Shown in pieces: positions 22,701 through 31,555 of a stretch of DNA of 64,000 nucleotides. The stretch's first letter is position 1. Every line of letters begins with the position of its first letter. Both the position numbers and the translations under genes were made by a program. The DNA is from Protonemura montana (lineage: Eukaryota > Arthropoda > Insecta > Plecoptera > Nemouridae). The notes below the pieces were generated by a model that had not been told where the DNA came from, did not search any database, and was given only the letters and a program-made list of their open reading frames with translations. The stretch covers positions 9,387,501 to 9,451,500 of the forward strand of contig OX387610.1 of NCBI GenBank assembly GCA_947568835.1. Reading direction: 5' to 3'.

Positions 22701-25700
22701 AGGTATCAGTGAAGGCTAACGATTTGCATCAAATGGAAGGAAAATGACTACTATTCAGAAGAAGCTATCTGCAACGCCAAAATTCCCCAGGGAAGCACGC
22801 TTTCGCTTTTATTATTCATCTTGTAAACCCTCACAATTAAACTGCATGACAATCATTACCAAATGCAGACAACCAGACCACGAATTCTTACAGAAGAAAA
22901 CGAAGTACCGATTCCAGACGAAACAATATTCCTGGGCCTCACCTTGGATAACGTCCTGGACTGGGGTCCACATGTCAACGCAAAGAAAGTAGCAGCAGCA
23001 TGCTATCTAGTTAAGAAGATTATGGAGGTGTCACATAAAAAACCACCGCTAGCAGTGTATTACGAACACGTTCAATCTAACCTGCAATACGGGGTAATCC
23101 TTTGGGGATGTTCAAATCGCAAAAAAAACTTTTACGCTGAAAAAACGGGCTAAAAAATCTCTAATTCACGCCAGTCTAAACTCATGTGCTAACATATTTT
23201 ACAAAGACACTTGTGTAGCTTACTTCAAGAAACTAAAAATTTTAACCCCTTATATGTTTGTACATTTATAATATTATTATACATAGAAGACAATTAAACC
23301 TTAAATCTGTGGATGAAAATACTCTTGGCACTAGGGCAGCTCAGATGGTGACAGGAAACTAAATTTATTCAAGCTGCAATCATATCGTAGACACACAATA
23401 CAGGCAGACGTAAAATTATACAATGCATTACCTCCGTGTATCAAATCACGTACCACAAGCGTTTAAAATAAAATTGAAAGCCTAACTTGTATACAAATGC
23501 TACTGTAAGATAAAGGATTACTGACCAAACTTTTAATCAATTAATCAATATATCCATTTGAACGTAACATTGAAAAATATTGAATATATTTCTAACCCCT
23601 GATTTACCAATATCGTGTTCTATGCTGAATATTCTGGTAATACAAATCAAATCAAATAAATAAAAATAAATAAATAAACAAAATTAATTGGCTGTCAATT
23701 GGTATCAACTAGATTACTAGTGCCTAACCTTCTAATTGGTAGAAATTCAATATATCTCAGTTTATACCTCAAATGGTGTCAATTCTATGTCAATTTGTAT
23801 TGTGTCAATCATGTCAATTATGTCAATTTGAGGTCAACTCGTATCAATTGAGCCTGTCAAGAAGTGCAAGTTGAAATTTTTACAAGGTCACTTTCTAGTG
23901 CGTAAGTGTACCTAACTGTCCAATTATTCAAATTGTTCAAGTTTAAGATTGAATTGAAACTCATCCGACGTTTTTACGCAATCAACACCTAGAACCTTCT
24001 CTGCCGCAGTGTGCAACGAACTTTCCTCTCCAAGAACACCGAATGCTAACCTTGCTGGTGACGGCTGTCGACTTCTCAATTAAAGTCATGTTGGGGTCGG
24101 CCTGGTACGCGCCGGTTGGGGTGGGTGCGGCACGGGGACGCCACGATGCAGCGCGCTCCGGCGGACGATGCAGGAAGTTTAGGTATGGATTCGAGTATGA
24201 ATCGTAGCTGTCCACGCTGAAAAACCAGAACACGGGCTGTGTTGATGAGAGAAGCTACAGTGAAAAGTCGAGGGCGAGTATAGGGCCAGCCAGACGCTAA
24301 TGAATTAACTGGTAGTTAAAAAAAAACCAAGCAGAGTCTTGTCGAATGCTTCTGGTTGAAGGACCCACGGTTTGGACCCACGGTTTGGACCCACGGTTTG
24401 GCGCGTTGACAACACCGGCTATCACGAGATCAACGAAGTAAAGCAACACTGCGCTGGTTTAGGTTTGGATAGGTGTCCATCGGACAAATAACCAGTTCTG
24501 TTAGGGAGAGGTTATGGGATTGAAGTTAGTAAAACGACTTCATTCACCTTAGTTACTTTCCTACTATATAGGGATCCTGTCTTCGAGTTTTGGGTTACGG
24601 CTCTGGTCCCTGCTCTCTGACAGGAGTAGGATACTATGTGTTAGCTGCGTGTTGTCGCCAGGTTTCCTCTCCTCCCTTCTAGTCTCTAGTATTAGTAACT
24701 TAGATATTCTTCAAATCGTTGGAACGTTGCATTTTTTGGACAAATGAAGATTATTTGCGAGAAATAAAAAGATGAAACTTCTTCGCACTGAAAACGACGG
24801 TGACTCCACCCAGAAGCTACCACTATTTATATATTTTTCTCAAAGATAGTTTAACATTAGTGCTGGGACTAAGACAAACCCTGTTAACCAAGTGGTTTTA
24901 CCGATTTTGCGAATCAAGGAAAGCAGGCGTCACTTACAGTTCAAGCTGCGAGTGACCGAGGATCTCAACCGACGTCCTCGTGTCGTCCTGGCTGAGAGAA
25001 TGGACGGAGAACTGCTCTTCCTCCTCCTCCTCCTCCGTCTTCGACATCCGCGTCGTGGTACTTGAGTCGGTGCTCTCCTCGCTGTCGTCGTCGTCGTCGT
25101 CGTCGATCGTGAGACCTGCTGCTGAAGGTCTGGGCCGAGACATGGAGGATCGGTTAGTCATAGAGTGCTTGCAAACATAAATTTTATTTCTTGTGTGTGG
25201 TTTTTTGTCAAAACTAGAGCTTAGGTTAGATAAAGTAGACATGAGTCTAGAAACAAACATACGATTATAGTTTGTGGAGATTCGACGCATATGTATTTTC
25301 GAATATAAATGAAGCCAAGAAATAGACCACATTTCAGAGTTGCAAACGTGTTCGCTTGATTTCTCCGTCACAGCCAATCAGATCGCAGCGCGACTAGGAA
25401 ATATCTTAGAAATAACTAAGAGAGGGGAGTAATTTTTTCACTGGTGGTCATCGAAATTCGAAAGAAATTATATTTTTTTCTTCCAAAGATCAATCAAACG
25501 TCGCTATATGGAAACAGAGAGAGGACATATTTTGGGGACAAAGGGAACCAAGGGCGTTCTGTGTTAATCTTAGGGGAGAAAACACTTCAAATTTCTCCAA
25601 ATTGAAGTAAGAGACCTGTAAAATATTTCATATGGGGAGCCGACGAAGGCCCATCATGGGAAACCGAAGAGTAAAATGAACTGCACTCACTCCATGGATC

Positions 25701-28186
25701 CCCGCGACTTGGATTTTAACGCACGAATTTCTTCTCTCAAACGCGCCTCCAGTTCGAGTCGTTCGCGTTCCAGTTTGGCCTGACGTTCGCGTTCCGCCTC
25801 CTTGATGCACAGCTGATCGCACTCGGCCTCGTCCAGCCGGAAGATGGCCGACACCCTCTTGAACGTCTCGCGCTTGCGTATCACCGAGAAGACGACGTCT
25901 GGACGAGCAGTGCTCGGCTGGAGGCGGTGGGGCAGACAGAAATATATGTTATGGTTGCTTTTTTGTGTTTAACGACGCACTGACCTGGTAACAGGCCCTG
26001 CGGAATGTGTGGGTGATGATGACGATAATGACGAAGATGATGATCAACCAAACCTAGCCCTGAAGAAAGGAGCGTAAATCAGGTGCCGGAAAGTGGCCTA
26101 CTCACATCGAAGAGAACCAAGGGGACCACCAGCTTAACGTCCTTTTCGAAGGACGGTAAAACGCGAACAACAGGATTCCTCCACAAATCCATGCCGTCGA
26201 GAGGTTGATAAGCTAGACGAATAAAGTTGCAGTACTAACTTTCATCACTCCAACCTTTCACCCGAATATAACTGGTCATGTGAGTGATTGGCACCCACAT
26301 AATGTCTGACTCAGCGCAGTGTTGCTTAACTTCGGTGAACTCACGAGAACCGGGGTTTCCAAATTGCCAAACCGTTCGGGATAGAAATAGCTTACTGTAA
26401 ATATAAACTGTAGAACATGATTCGAAACGTTGTGAAAATCCAATAATGATTAGGGGAAATAATTGAGTGAAAGAATAGTGGGGTTAGGAGGTGCGTCAAC
26501 CTTTTGGTCATTTCGCGCTTGGGGGAAATAATTTCTTTGTAAAAAAAAACGCAACTTACTAGTAGATTAATTTCGATAGCTATCGGCATACTGTTTATTC
26601 CAAGGTTATCACATGCTATAAAATTAACATTCACAAACCCACGACTATCAAGCGACCAAATCCAGTCGCTCCAGAGGCCAAAATCTCTAGAGTCACGCAA
26701 CTCCACGCCATTAGCTCCTTCATAAGCGTCGAGCTTACAGCGTCGCGACGCTTCGTGATTGGATCGACACTGATCCTAGTCATTGAAGCGTCGTCACGAG
26801 ATGTCGTCTGGATGCAAACCACGTTCCCCGATCGGGGAGGGCGTCAGCAAACAGGAGAATGGCGGAGGGGGTGGGTGGGTTGGATTGTTGGGGGGGGGGG
26901 GGGGGAGACACCAACGGCGCTCTCAGCCCATGAATTAATTAGCACATTTTATATGAAAGATCGGCAATTTTCGTTTAATTTTCACCCGTTTGTTACTGGC
27001 CTAGATTTTAATAAAGATCCTTTTTAACGGTCACCTATTTATGTTTTCATGAAAGAGTTCAAAAGAATGTTTGTGCCCTCGGAATAAATTACAGGTACAC
27101 CACAGGGCGGATGCCCAATAAAGGGTCTGTCAGAAGCGTGAGACCCATACAAAACTTGTGACTTGTTTCCAATTTTCTTGTCAGTGCTTTTAAGCAAAAG
27201 TACATTACTAGACCTTCAAGAATCTCTGAAAATGATTGAAAAGCAAGTAACCCGTGCCCGGCATTGGGCAGTTCATCACAATGTAATAGTAATGGGTGGG
27301 TGAAACAAGGGTTGTCACGGCAATCTAAAACAAGTAACCCATGCCCAGCATCGAGCAGTTCATCACAGTGTAATAGTAATGGGTGGGTGAAACAAGGGTT
27401 GTCATGGCAATCTAAAACAAGTAACCCGTGCCCGGCATCGGGCAGTTCACCACAGTGTAATAGTAATGGGTGGGTGAAACAAGGGTTGTCACGGCAATCT
27501 AAAACAAGTAGCCCATGCCCAGCATCGGGCAGTTCATCACAATGTAATAGTAATGGGTGGGTGAAACAAGGGTTGTCATGACAATCTAAAACAAATAATC
27601 CGTGCCCGGCATCGGGCAGTTCATCACAATGTAATAGTAGTGGGTGGGTGAAACAAGGGTTGTCAGGGCAATCTAAAACAAGTAACCCGTGCCCGGCATC
27701 GGGCAGTTCATCACAATGTAATAGTAATGGGTGGGTGAAACAAGGGTTGTCACGGCAATCTAAAACAAGTAACCCGTGCCCGGCATCGGACAGTTCATCA
27801 CAATGTTATAGTAATGGGTGGGTGAAACAAGGGCTGTCATGGCAATCTAAAACAAGTAACCCGTACTCGGCATCGGGCAGCTCATCACAATATATGCGTG
27901 AAACACGGCGATCTAAAAACCCCCTCCTGACCATCTGAAGACCCAACGGCTGGAGAACATAACGGTTCACAAAGTTTGGAAACGTTTCAGGAAATTGATC
28001 TTAAAGCTCAACCTAGAGACACTTAAGATGCTTACTTTGCAGACTTCGTTCTCAAGCTCAGTCAAATATTTGTTCCACCACTTGGGTCCCTCGACGTCAG
28101 CCGCCTCCAACTTCGTCTTGCGAAAGGCAGGTCTCGTCTTGCTCGGCCCCATCGTATCTTGCCGACAGAGAGCACGGAAATCTTCC
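16558..28186 (-). CDS. Seven-exon gene, tentative FAM47-like protein
   Basis: Exons in transcription order: 28186-28036, 25917-25691, 25129-24938, 24216-24051, 18080-17892, 17419-17235, 16789-16558. All borders are AG|...|GT and every junction phase agrees (0, 2, 2, 0, 0, 2). The joined frame is 446 residues plus TAG; an internal ATG at 28152 would give 435. Residues about 60-130 are charged and helical (RERQAKLERERLELEARL). A run of seven D and a run of seven E follow. After these comes a domain starting FCTWMRDLGG with IDERVLIELFEFEFD and LTPAMAK, which resembles the conserved part of FAM47 proteins. I am sure of the gene structure but not of the family, and no biochemical role can be given. 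It converges on crol. Confidence 0.72.
17235..17419 (-). CDS. minus-strand gene, exon 6
   Basis: 185 bp between GTGCGTCAG and GGA|GTGAGT, phase 0 in and 2 out. It encodes [32 protein letters not shown] and an aromatic/proline-rich stretch. Read as a continuous ORF it would hit TGA at the donor, so splicing there is required. Confidence 0.75.
17454..17877 (+). repeat. 5S-rRNA-derived SINE filling an intron of the minus-strand gene
   Basis: Starts with a diverged 5S head (AAGCAACACTGCGCTGGGTT then GGATGACCATCA), continues through the SINE body (GATGAAAGTTATTATAACAA, TTGTGGAGGAATCCTGTTGT, GGAAGGGACGTTAAGC). It ends with GTCGTCAAAACACTGC and AATCAATAAA. The host intron is 17420-17891, so about 424 of 472 bp are this element, inserted antisense to the gene. 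Confidence 0.85.
17892..18080 (-). CDS. minus-strand gene, exon 5 (FAM47-like domain)
   Basis: 189 bp, phase 0 to phase 0, acceptor CCACCGTAG and donor GAG|GTAGGA. It encodes the 63-residue segment IASDFCTWMRDLGGSAEPEI, DERVLIELFEFEFDKPAARG, then VNRIREVSTLTPAMAK. This is the best-conserved-looking part of the protein and the basis of the tentative FAM47 assignment (FC-W, IDE, F-D, VP/LTP motif order). Confidence 0.75.
18147..18166 (+). repeat. G20 homopolymer
   Basis: Twenty consecutive G, one of five long G or C runs in the window. Long runs of this length are prone to sequencing error, so the exact length is uncertain. Confidence 0.85.
18956..19024 (-). pseudogene. tRNA-like module M1, unit A
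   Basis: Read on the minus strand it starts TCTGCTCTCGTGGTTGAGCT (A-box-like) and ends with CGTACGAATCCCGCC (B-box-like). It is a tRNA relic or tRNA-derived module, not a convincing functional tRNA. Confidence 0.5.
19304..19392. promoter_or_regulatory. Cluster of TGACGTCA (CRE-like) sites
   Basis: Perfect TGACGTCA palindromes at 19304, 19324 and 19375, plus TGACGTT at 19365 and TGACGTA at 19386, all within 90 bp. TGACGTCA is the classical site for CREB/ATF-type bZIP factors. The cluster is present in unit A only. Binding is not shown by the sequence. Confidence 0.45.
19622..19700 (+). pseudogene. tRNA-like module M2, unit A
   Basis: An A-box-like GTGGCTCGCTGGTAAAC is followed by a B-box GTTCGAATCCTAGC and, shortly after, a T5 run suitable as a Pol III terminator. 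The homologous module in unit B is closer to consensus. Confidence 0.5.
20008..20103 (-). pseudogene. tRNA-like module M3, unit A
   Basis: On the minus strand, TCCGCTTGGTCGTGTGGTTA is followed by GGCATCGAATTCATAT, a long middle segment, and the B-box-like GGGTTCGAATCACAC. The spacing between boxes is longer than in an ordinary class I tRNA. Confidence 0.5.
20190..20282 (-). pseudogene. tRNA-like module M4, unit A
   Basis: On the minus strand, TGGCACAATGGTATAGTCGC (A box) and GGGATCGAATCCACCC (B box) are followed within about 15 bases by CCTTTTTACC, a possible Pol III stop. Confidence 0.55.
21151..21220 (-). pseudogene. tRNA-like module M1, unit B
   Basis: On the minus strand, TCTGCCCTCGTGGTAGAGCG, then GTTAGCG, and the B-box-like GCGTTCGATTTCCGCC. 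The A box is closer to tRNA consensus than in unit A. Confidence 0.5.
21333..21410 (+). pseudogene. tRNA-like module M2, unit B, with Pol III terminator
   Basis: GAGCGTAGCTCTTTGGTAAG (A box), a perfect GTTCGAGTCCC B box, and CTGCTTTTTGG providing T5 just downstream. This is the best candidate for a live internal Pol III promoter in the duplicated block. Confidence 0.6.
21718..21813 (-). pseudogene. tRNA-like module M3, unit B
   Basis: Nearly the same sequence as the unit A module, with GTTCGAATCACGC at the B box and GTGTGGTTAAGGGCATCG at the A box. Confidence 0.5.
21900..21992 (-). pseudogene. tRNA-like module M4, unit B
   Basis: Same A box, B box and T5 run as the unit A module; no differences noted in the box elements. 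Confidence 0.55.
22705..23680 (+). pseudogene. Decayed LINE 3' end (Jockey/CR1-type reverse transcriptase tail)
   Basis: In fragments, the plus strand reads TIFLGLTLDNVLDWGPHVN, then VYYEHVQSNLQYGVILWG, a frameshifted KKRAKKSLIHASLNS segment, and finally RHTIQADVKLYNALPP. This is the order of the conserved segments that follow the YxDD domain in Jockey/CR1-related LINEs (FLGxxxD, S-x-x-x-YGxxxWG, QKRA, KLYNxLP). Several frameshifts and stops show it is dead. It ends in AAATCAAATCAAATAAATAA-type short repeats, a typical LINE tail. The catalytic domain is missing, so the copy is 5' truncated, as retroposed LINE copies usually are. Confidence 0.75.
24051..24216 (-). CDS. minus-strand gene, exon 4
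   Basis: 166 bp between GGTTTTTCAG and AAG|GTTAGC, phase 2 in and 0 out. It encodes VDSYDSYSNPYLNFLHRPPE, a proline/alanine/arginine-rich stretch, and MTLIEKSTAVTSK. Confidence 0.72.
24391..24700 (+). repeat. 5S-rRNA-derived SINE, 3'-truncated
   Basis: CACGGTTTGGCGCGTTGACA opens the copy, followed by the 5S internal region (GAGATCAACGAAGTAAAGCA, ACTGCGCTGG). The body is shortened. Just upstream the 5' end is repeated as three tandem ACCCACGGTTTGG words from 24362. It lies in the intron between exons 3 and 4 of the minus-strand gene. Confidence 0.75.
24938..25129 (-). CDS. minus-strand gene, exon 3 (acidic)
   Basis: 192 bp between CTCGGCCCAG and ACT|GTAAGT, phase 2 to phase 2. It encodes PSAAGLTI followed by seven D, SEESTDSSTTTRMSKT, seven E, then FSVHSLSQDDTRTSVEILGH. 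The D and E runs come from GAC and GAG triplet repeats, so length may vary between individuals. Confidence 0.72.
25691..25917 (-). CDS. minus-strand gene, exon 2 (coiled coil)
   Basis: 227 bp between ACCGCCTCCAG and GGA|GTGAGT, phase 0 in and 2 out. It encodes PSTARPDVVFSVIRKRETFK, FRLDEAECDQLCIKEA and a charged helix ERERQAKLERERLELEARLR that should form a coiled coil. Confidence 0.75.
25963..26382 (-). repeat. 5S-rRNA-derived SINE, near full length
   Basis: Read on the minus strand it has the 5S head (GGTTCTCGTGAGTTCACCGA, AGTTAAGCAACACTGCGCTG) then the body and CAGTGCGTCGTTAAACAC at the end. Inserted in the intron between exons 1 and 2 of the minus-strand gene, in the sense orientation. 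Confidence 0.82.
26890..26905 (+). repeat. G16 homopolymer
   Basis: Sixteen consecutive G in a purine/GT-rich stretch (26855-26907). Confidence 0.85.
27238..27918. repeat. 87-bp minisatellite, about 7.8 copies
   Basis: The unit contains AACAAGTAACCCGTGCCCGG, CAGTTCATCACAATGTAATA and GGTGGGTGAAACAAGGGTTG. Successive GCAATCTAAAAC words are 87 bp apart. The period is 29 codons, so frames stay open over several units, but one unit has an in-frame TGA at 27579-27581. Confidence 0.9.
28036..28186 (-). CDS. minus-strand gene, exon 1 or first recognisable exon
   Basis: 151 bp between GTTGAAGTGCAG and AAA|GTAAGC, ending in phase 0. It encodes EDFRALCRQDT, then MGPSKTRPAFRKTKLEAADV and EGPKWWNKYLTELENEVCK. 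The ATG at 28152 is a possible start; if it is not, a further 5' exon exists above 28187. I did not find a convincing one. Confidence 0.65.
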
Positions 28187-28382
28187 CTGCACTTCAACAA
28201 AAAAAAAAAAAAACACCGTGACCACGTTTCAGTCACAAAAAATATCTCTTTTCCCAGAGCTCACGATCTACCGTAAAGCAGCGTTACTCGTGAACGAGTT
28301 GTGTACGCAGTTTCCATGGAAATTTAATTGATTTTCAACTATAGGAGTTTCAGTTTGGTGCAGAGGGTTGGGTTAACAGGAA

Positions 28383-28399
28383 GGGGGGGGGGGGGGGGG
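28383..28399 (+). repeat. G17 homopolymer
   Basis: Seventeen consecutive G followed by AGGGGAGG, about 200 bp upstream of the first recognised exon of the minus-strand gene. Confidence 0.85.
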
Positions 28400-28920
28400 A
28401 GGGGAGGTGTAGGCGGCTTTATTCAAGAATTGCCGACTGCAATCGGATTAAATCTGATAAATTACGTTTTTGAAATCAAACGTGAATAAAAAGAATTGCG
28501 TGATTTCCATTGCAAATTCTGGTGTAAGTCGAGTTTTTTTTCTCTCTCTCTCGACAATGCTTTGTCGGAACACGAATTCGCAAAGTCCATTCTTCAAATT
28601 CGAGCGACTCTGATGTTAATTTCCCTTTCGTATTAGCGACAAATGCGACATGGCTTCGGCTGCGAGTTGAAACGAGATGGCGCATGCCCGAGCTAATTTC
28701 CTCGGCGACAGAATTGTACGCGGGAAATTCTGTGCCGTTATACACGTTAATAAACTCACGAGTCGACGATTCTGGAAATGTAGAACATGCGCTTGGAAAT
28801 TATCACACGCACAGAGTTTTGATCGAACCCGCTGAAAATATGTTTAGTTCAGTTCTACTCTACAAATGGCTACTTCTAACGGAAACCTTGTCGGGTACAG
28901 AATAAGACAGCCATTATGTG

Positions 28921-29075
28921 AAATCTGATTTTAATTGCAAACGCTTGCAATGCGCGGGGTATTTTATTATTTGGAACACTGCTACACTACCCATTTAAAA
29001 ACTGATGCGCAAAAGGGTTCGAGCCCCCGTTTGGGCATCAGTTTTTGAGACAGTAGTTGTTTTCCTAATAATAAA
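28921..29075 (+). mobile_element. tRNA-arm hairpin retroelement, copy 1
   Basis: Has the family head (TTTTAATTGCAAACGCTTGC, AATGCGCGGGGTATTTTATT), a diverged left arm (ACTGATGCGCAAAAGGG), a T-loop TTCGAGC, a right arm (CCCGTTTGGGCATCAGTTTT, TGAGACAG) and an AATAATAAAA tail. Confidence 0.7.
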
Positions 29076-29424
29076 AGATGTTTATGATTATAAAATAAAG
29101 CAAGAACATATGAAAAAACTAGATTTAGATACCAGTTGATTTGGTCAGCTTTACACTTTTTACAATATCTAGTTAAACAATAAGCAACTCATCCCCAAGG
29201 CAACAGCGAATCATGAACTTCAATTTTTATAAATCTGCAATCGTTCTTCAACTAGAAATTAAAAAGCAGGCCTACGGCCGTATTATCTCACAAATAATGG
29301 GAATGTAACATAATCCATACATGGCCTTGAAGGTGTCAAATGATTATGCTGACGCTTTCTAAAATCGTTGGGCTAAACAGGCTTTAAATTCGAACGTAAA
29401 AATCTTACGAACTTCGGCGAAAAT

Positions 29425-29428
<4 letters not shown>

Positions 29429-29455
<27 letters not shown>

Positions 29456-29491
29456 TATATAGTGGTGGTGGGAGGGAGGGGGGGGGGGGGG
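29429..29491. repeat. C27 run and G14 run separated by 22 bases
   Basis: A 27-base C run (29429-29455), then TATATAGTGGTGGTGGGAGG, then G14 (29478-29491). The two runs could pair as a hairpin, or each strand could form G-quadruplex/i-motif structures. Confidence 0.85.
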
Positions 29492-29732
29492 ATAAGGACA
29501 TCTAAAAGGAACGACTACTCTTGCGCTGTACATTCTTCGCTGATTATGATTAATTGTCATGAAATTTGAACATAAAACCGCCGTTTTCAACTGTCTGTAT
29601 CGAGAACTGAATGTCGAGGTGCTGAATAATTAATGGAATATTCTATCAGAAATATATTTTCCGATAACCGTGGGTAGTAGGGTGTAAGCATTTCTCCATA
29701 GACCGACCCCTCTACCACCAGATGGACTTAAG

Positions 29733-29936
29733 GTGTCCAGGTTCATCGCTGATGTGTTTCAAATTTGCAGTGCCACGTATTTCCTCTCCCGGGCAACACG
29801 ACGCCGCGAAGAAATGGAGCACGGATATGTCCCAGAATATGTCAACTGTTTTGAGAAATATTACCTCTTCACGATATTTGCGACGCCGAAAACTTTCAAA
29901 TACTACTTAAAGCCGAGAGAGATGAGTTACGAGTAA
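29733..29936 (+). CDS. Candidate terminal exon, unknown product
   Basis: After CTTAAG, or after an internal TTTGCAG at 29764-29770, an open frame runs to TAA at 29934-29936. It reads VSRFIADVFQICSATYFLSR, ATRRREEMEHGYVPEYV, FEKYYLFTIFATPKTF. Aromatic and charged residues are mixed in a way that looks like real protein rather than random translation, and the codons are GC-richer than the surroundings. I do not recognise the family. The 5' exons would lie upstream on the plus strand, opposite the minus-strand gene. Chance ORF is the main alternative. Confidence 0.3.
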   Translation: MSRFIADVFQICSATYFLSRATRRREEMEHGYVPEYVNCFEKYYLFTIFATPKTFKYYLKPREMSYE

Positions 29937-30544
29937 CGTTTTCTTCGTTCAAAACGCTTGTGTATGGGAAATTGGAAATGTAATTCTGGTTCGACAGAAC
30001 GATAGTTTACAACATGGACATGTTTGTACCGCTCCATTTTTATGATGGTAACCGCCTCTGCTCTTTTATCATCATTACCATAAACTAGCAAGCTAGACTT
30101 TAAGGCAGAATTGAAACAAGCAAATGAAAATGCGGCTTGTCAAATTTATTTTTTTATTTTTTATCTATTCCAAATGGAAGATAAGACCTTGTCTTTGCAA
30201 GAATATATCTTTTAAGCTCTTATGGGTTAACGTGGCAAGGTCGATCATTTTGAGCAGAGTTCTAATCTTGTAAATCTGTCTTATGCGATGGCTGGTATAG
30301 CAGAGAATCTCATTGATCGCTATTGGGTTTCAGCTCGGCTCATTAAAATCTCTTGAGTTATTAGTTACCCAACTCTGAGCACTGATAAAAAAACTTTTTT
30401 CCTGTAGATTTTCTTTATCCGCTAGTTTCTTAGCATATTTCAGCAAGTTTCGGTTCTTGTTCATATCCAGAAAAAAATATTTTATAGATTTTATAGATAG
30501 TTTTTTAACTGCGCGTTCACGACCATTCCCTGTGATAAAGATCT

Positions 30545-30890
30545 GAAGGGGTCAGTGAGGGTGATGATAAAGATGAAACTACTATAGAAGCTAGGACTGG
30601 ATCCAAGCCCGTTGCCGACACGAAGACTATTTCTCTCGATGAGCACCAATGAAATTACCAGCTTAACGTTCTGGTACAACTCTAACAACAGGATCCAGGC
30701 AAATCAAAATCCAAGCTATCACGAAAACGAGTGAAGTTCTGGTATACGAACTTCATTTCCTCCAGCCTCTTAACTGAACAGAACTGGTCATAGATATAAT
30801 AGTCACCCATCTAATACCTGACCATTGCAGTGTTGCAAAGAACTTCGGTGATCTCACGAGAACCGATGATTTCAAAACGCCCAAGATGCT
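30545..30890 (-). repeat. 5S-rRNA-derived SINE, diverged
   Basis: On the minus strand: TCGTGAGATCACCGAAGTTC, the displaced GCAACACTGC, GATGGGTGAC-like words, then the shortened body. The tail is not recognisable. Confidence 0.65.
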
Positions 30891-31392
30891 TGGTCTATTC
30901 ATATTCGGCATTAGCTACATTCAAAGACTCACCGTTTCCTCTCTTGCTTAAACCCGGCGCTAATTTCGCGATTCGCCCGACAAGACCGACAGGGGAGACT
31001 TAATCCGCGCCCACATTAAGTCAAACAATCTTCAGATTAGTCCTGTTACCGCACTAGCAATTACTTCGTCTCAAATCCCGTGCGTTACGCATGCGTTACT
31101 CGACGGTGTAATTAAGTGGAGTCGTCGTGGCTAATGCTGTGTAAACATATTGAAAACCGACGTCAGCCGAGAGCGCATCTTCGGGTCCGTACCTTCAGTG
31201 AAACCACAGACCTGGTTGTATGCTTGTATCTTAAAAACAGGCTCATGTGGGTTGACCCCGAGTGGGTATCCGTAATGGAGATCTGAGCTAAACTGCCGCA
31301 ATGTTTTTACCGAAGCAACATTTGTTGATTTGTTAAATTTCCTCTTTGTTTATTGGACCGCGGAAACGTACATTGAATAGGTATGCATGCAT

Positions 31393-31541
31393 TAGGATGA
31401 AATCTTATTTAAATTGCAAACGCTTGCAATGCGCGGGGTATTTTATTATTATCAACACTATAACCGTCTCAAAATTTGGGGTTCGAGTCCCCATTTGGGC
31501 ATCAATTTTTGAGACGGTTATAGTGTTGATAATAATAAAAA
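31393..31541 (+). mobile_element. tRNA-arm hairpin retroelement, copy 2, with 14-bp target-site duplication
   Basis: Starts TAGGATGAAATCTTATTTAA and carries the head palindrome TTGCAAACGCTTGCAA. Left arm TATCAACACTATAACCGTCT C, T-loop GGGGTTCGAGTCCCC, right arm ending AGACGGTTATAGTGTTGATA, then AATAATAAAAA. It is flanked on both sides by AGGTATGCATGCAT (31379-31392 and 31542-31555), a perfect 14-bp duplication. This points to target-primed reverse transcription rather than DNA transposition. Confidence 0.85.
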
Positions 31542-31555
31542 AGGTATGCATGCAT

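Larger units (their letters stand above)
18081..24050 (-). other. 6-kb intron of the minus-strand gene, rich in retroposons
   Basis: Holds a G20 run (18147-18166), the mosaic duplication with tRNA-like modules (18807-22697) and a decayed LINE 3' end (22705-23680). An AT-rich stretch with repeated TGTCAAT words follows (23690-23900). Confidence 0.7.
29092..31392. other. Region with no named gene
   Basis: Holds the C27/G14 tracts (29429-29491), an isolated exon-like ORF (29733-29936) and a diverged 5S SINE (30545-30890). The rest is AT-rich and unrecognised. Confidence 0.5.

Noticed and set aside
27264..27938. Long plus-strand frames through the 87-bp minisatellite (29-residue repeats)
   Set aside because: The period is a multiple of three, so open frames are expected. 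One unit carries a TGA and no start or splice context supports translation.
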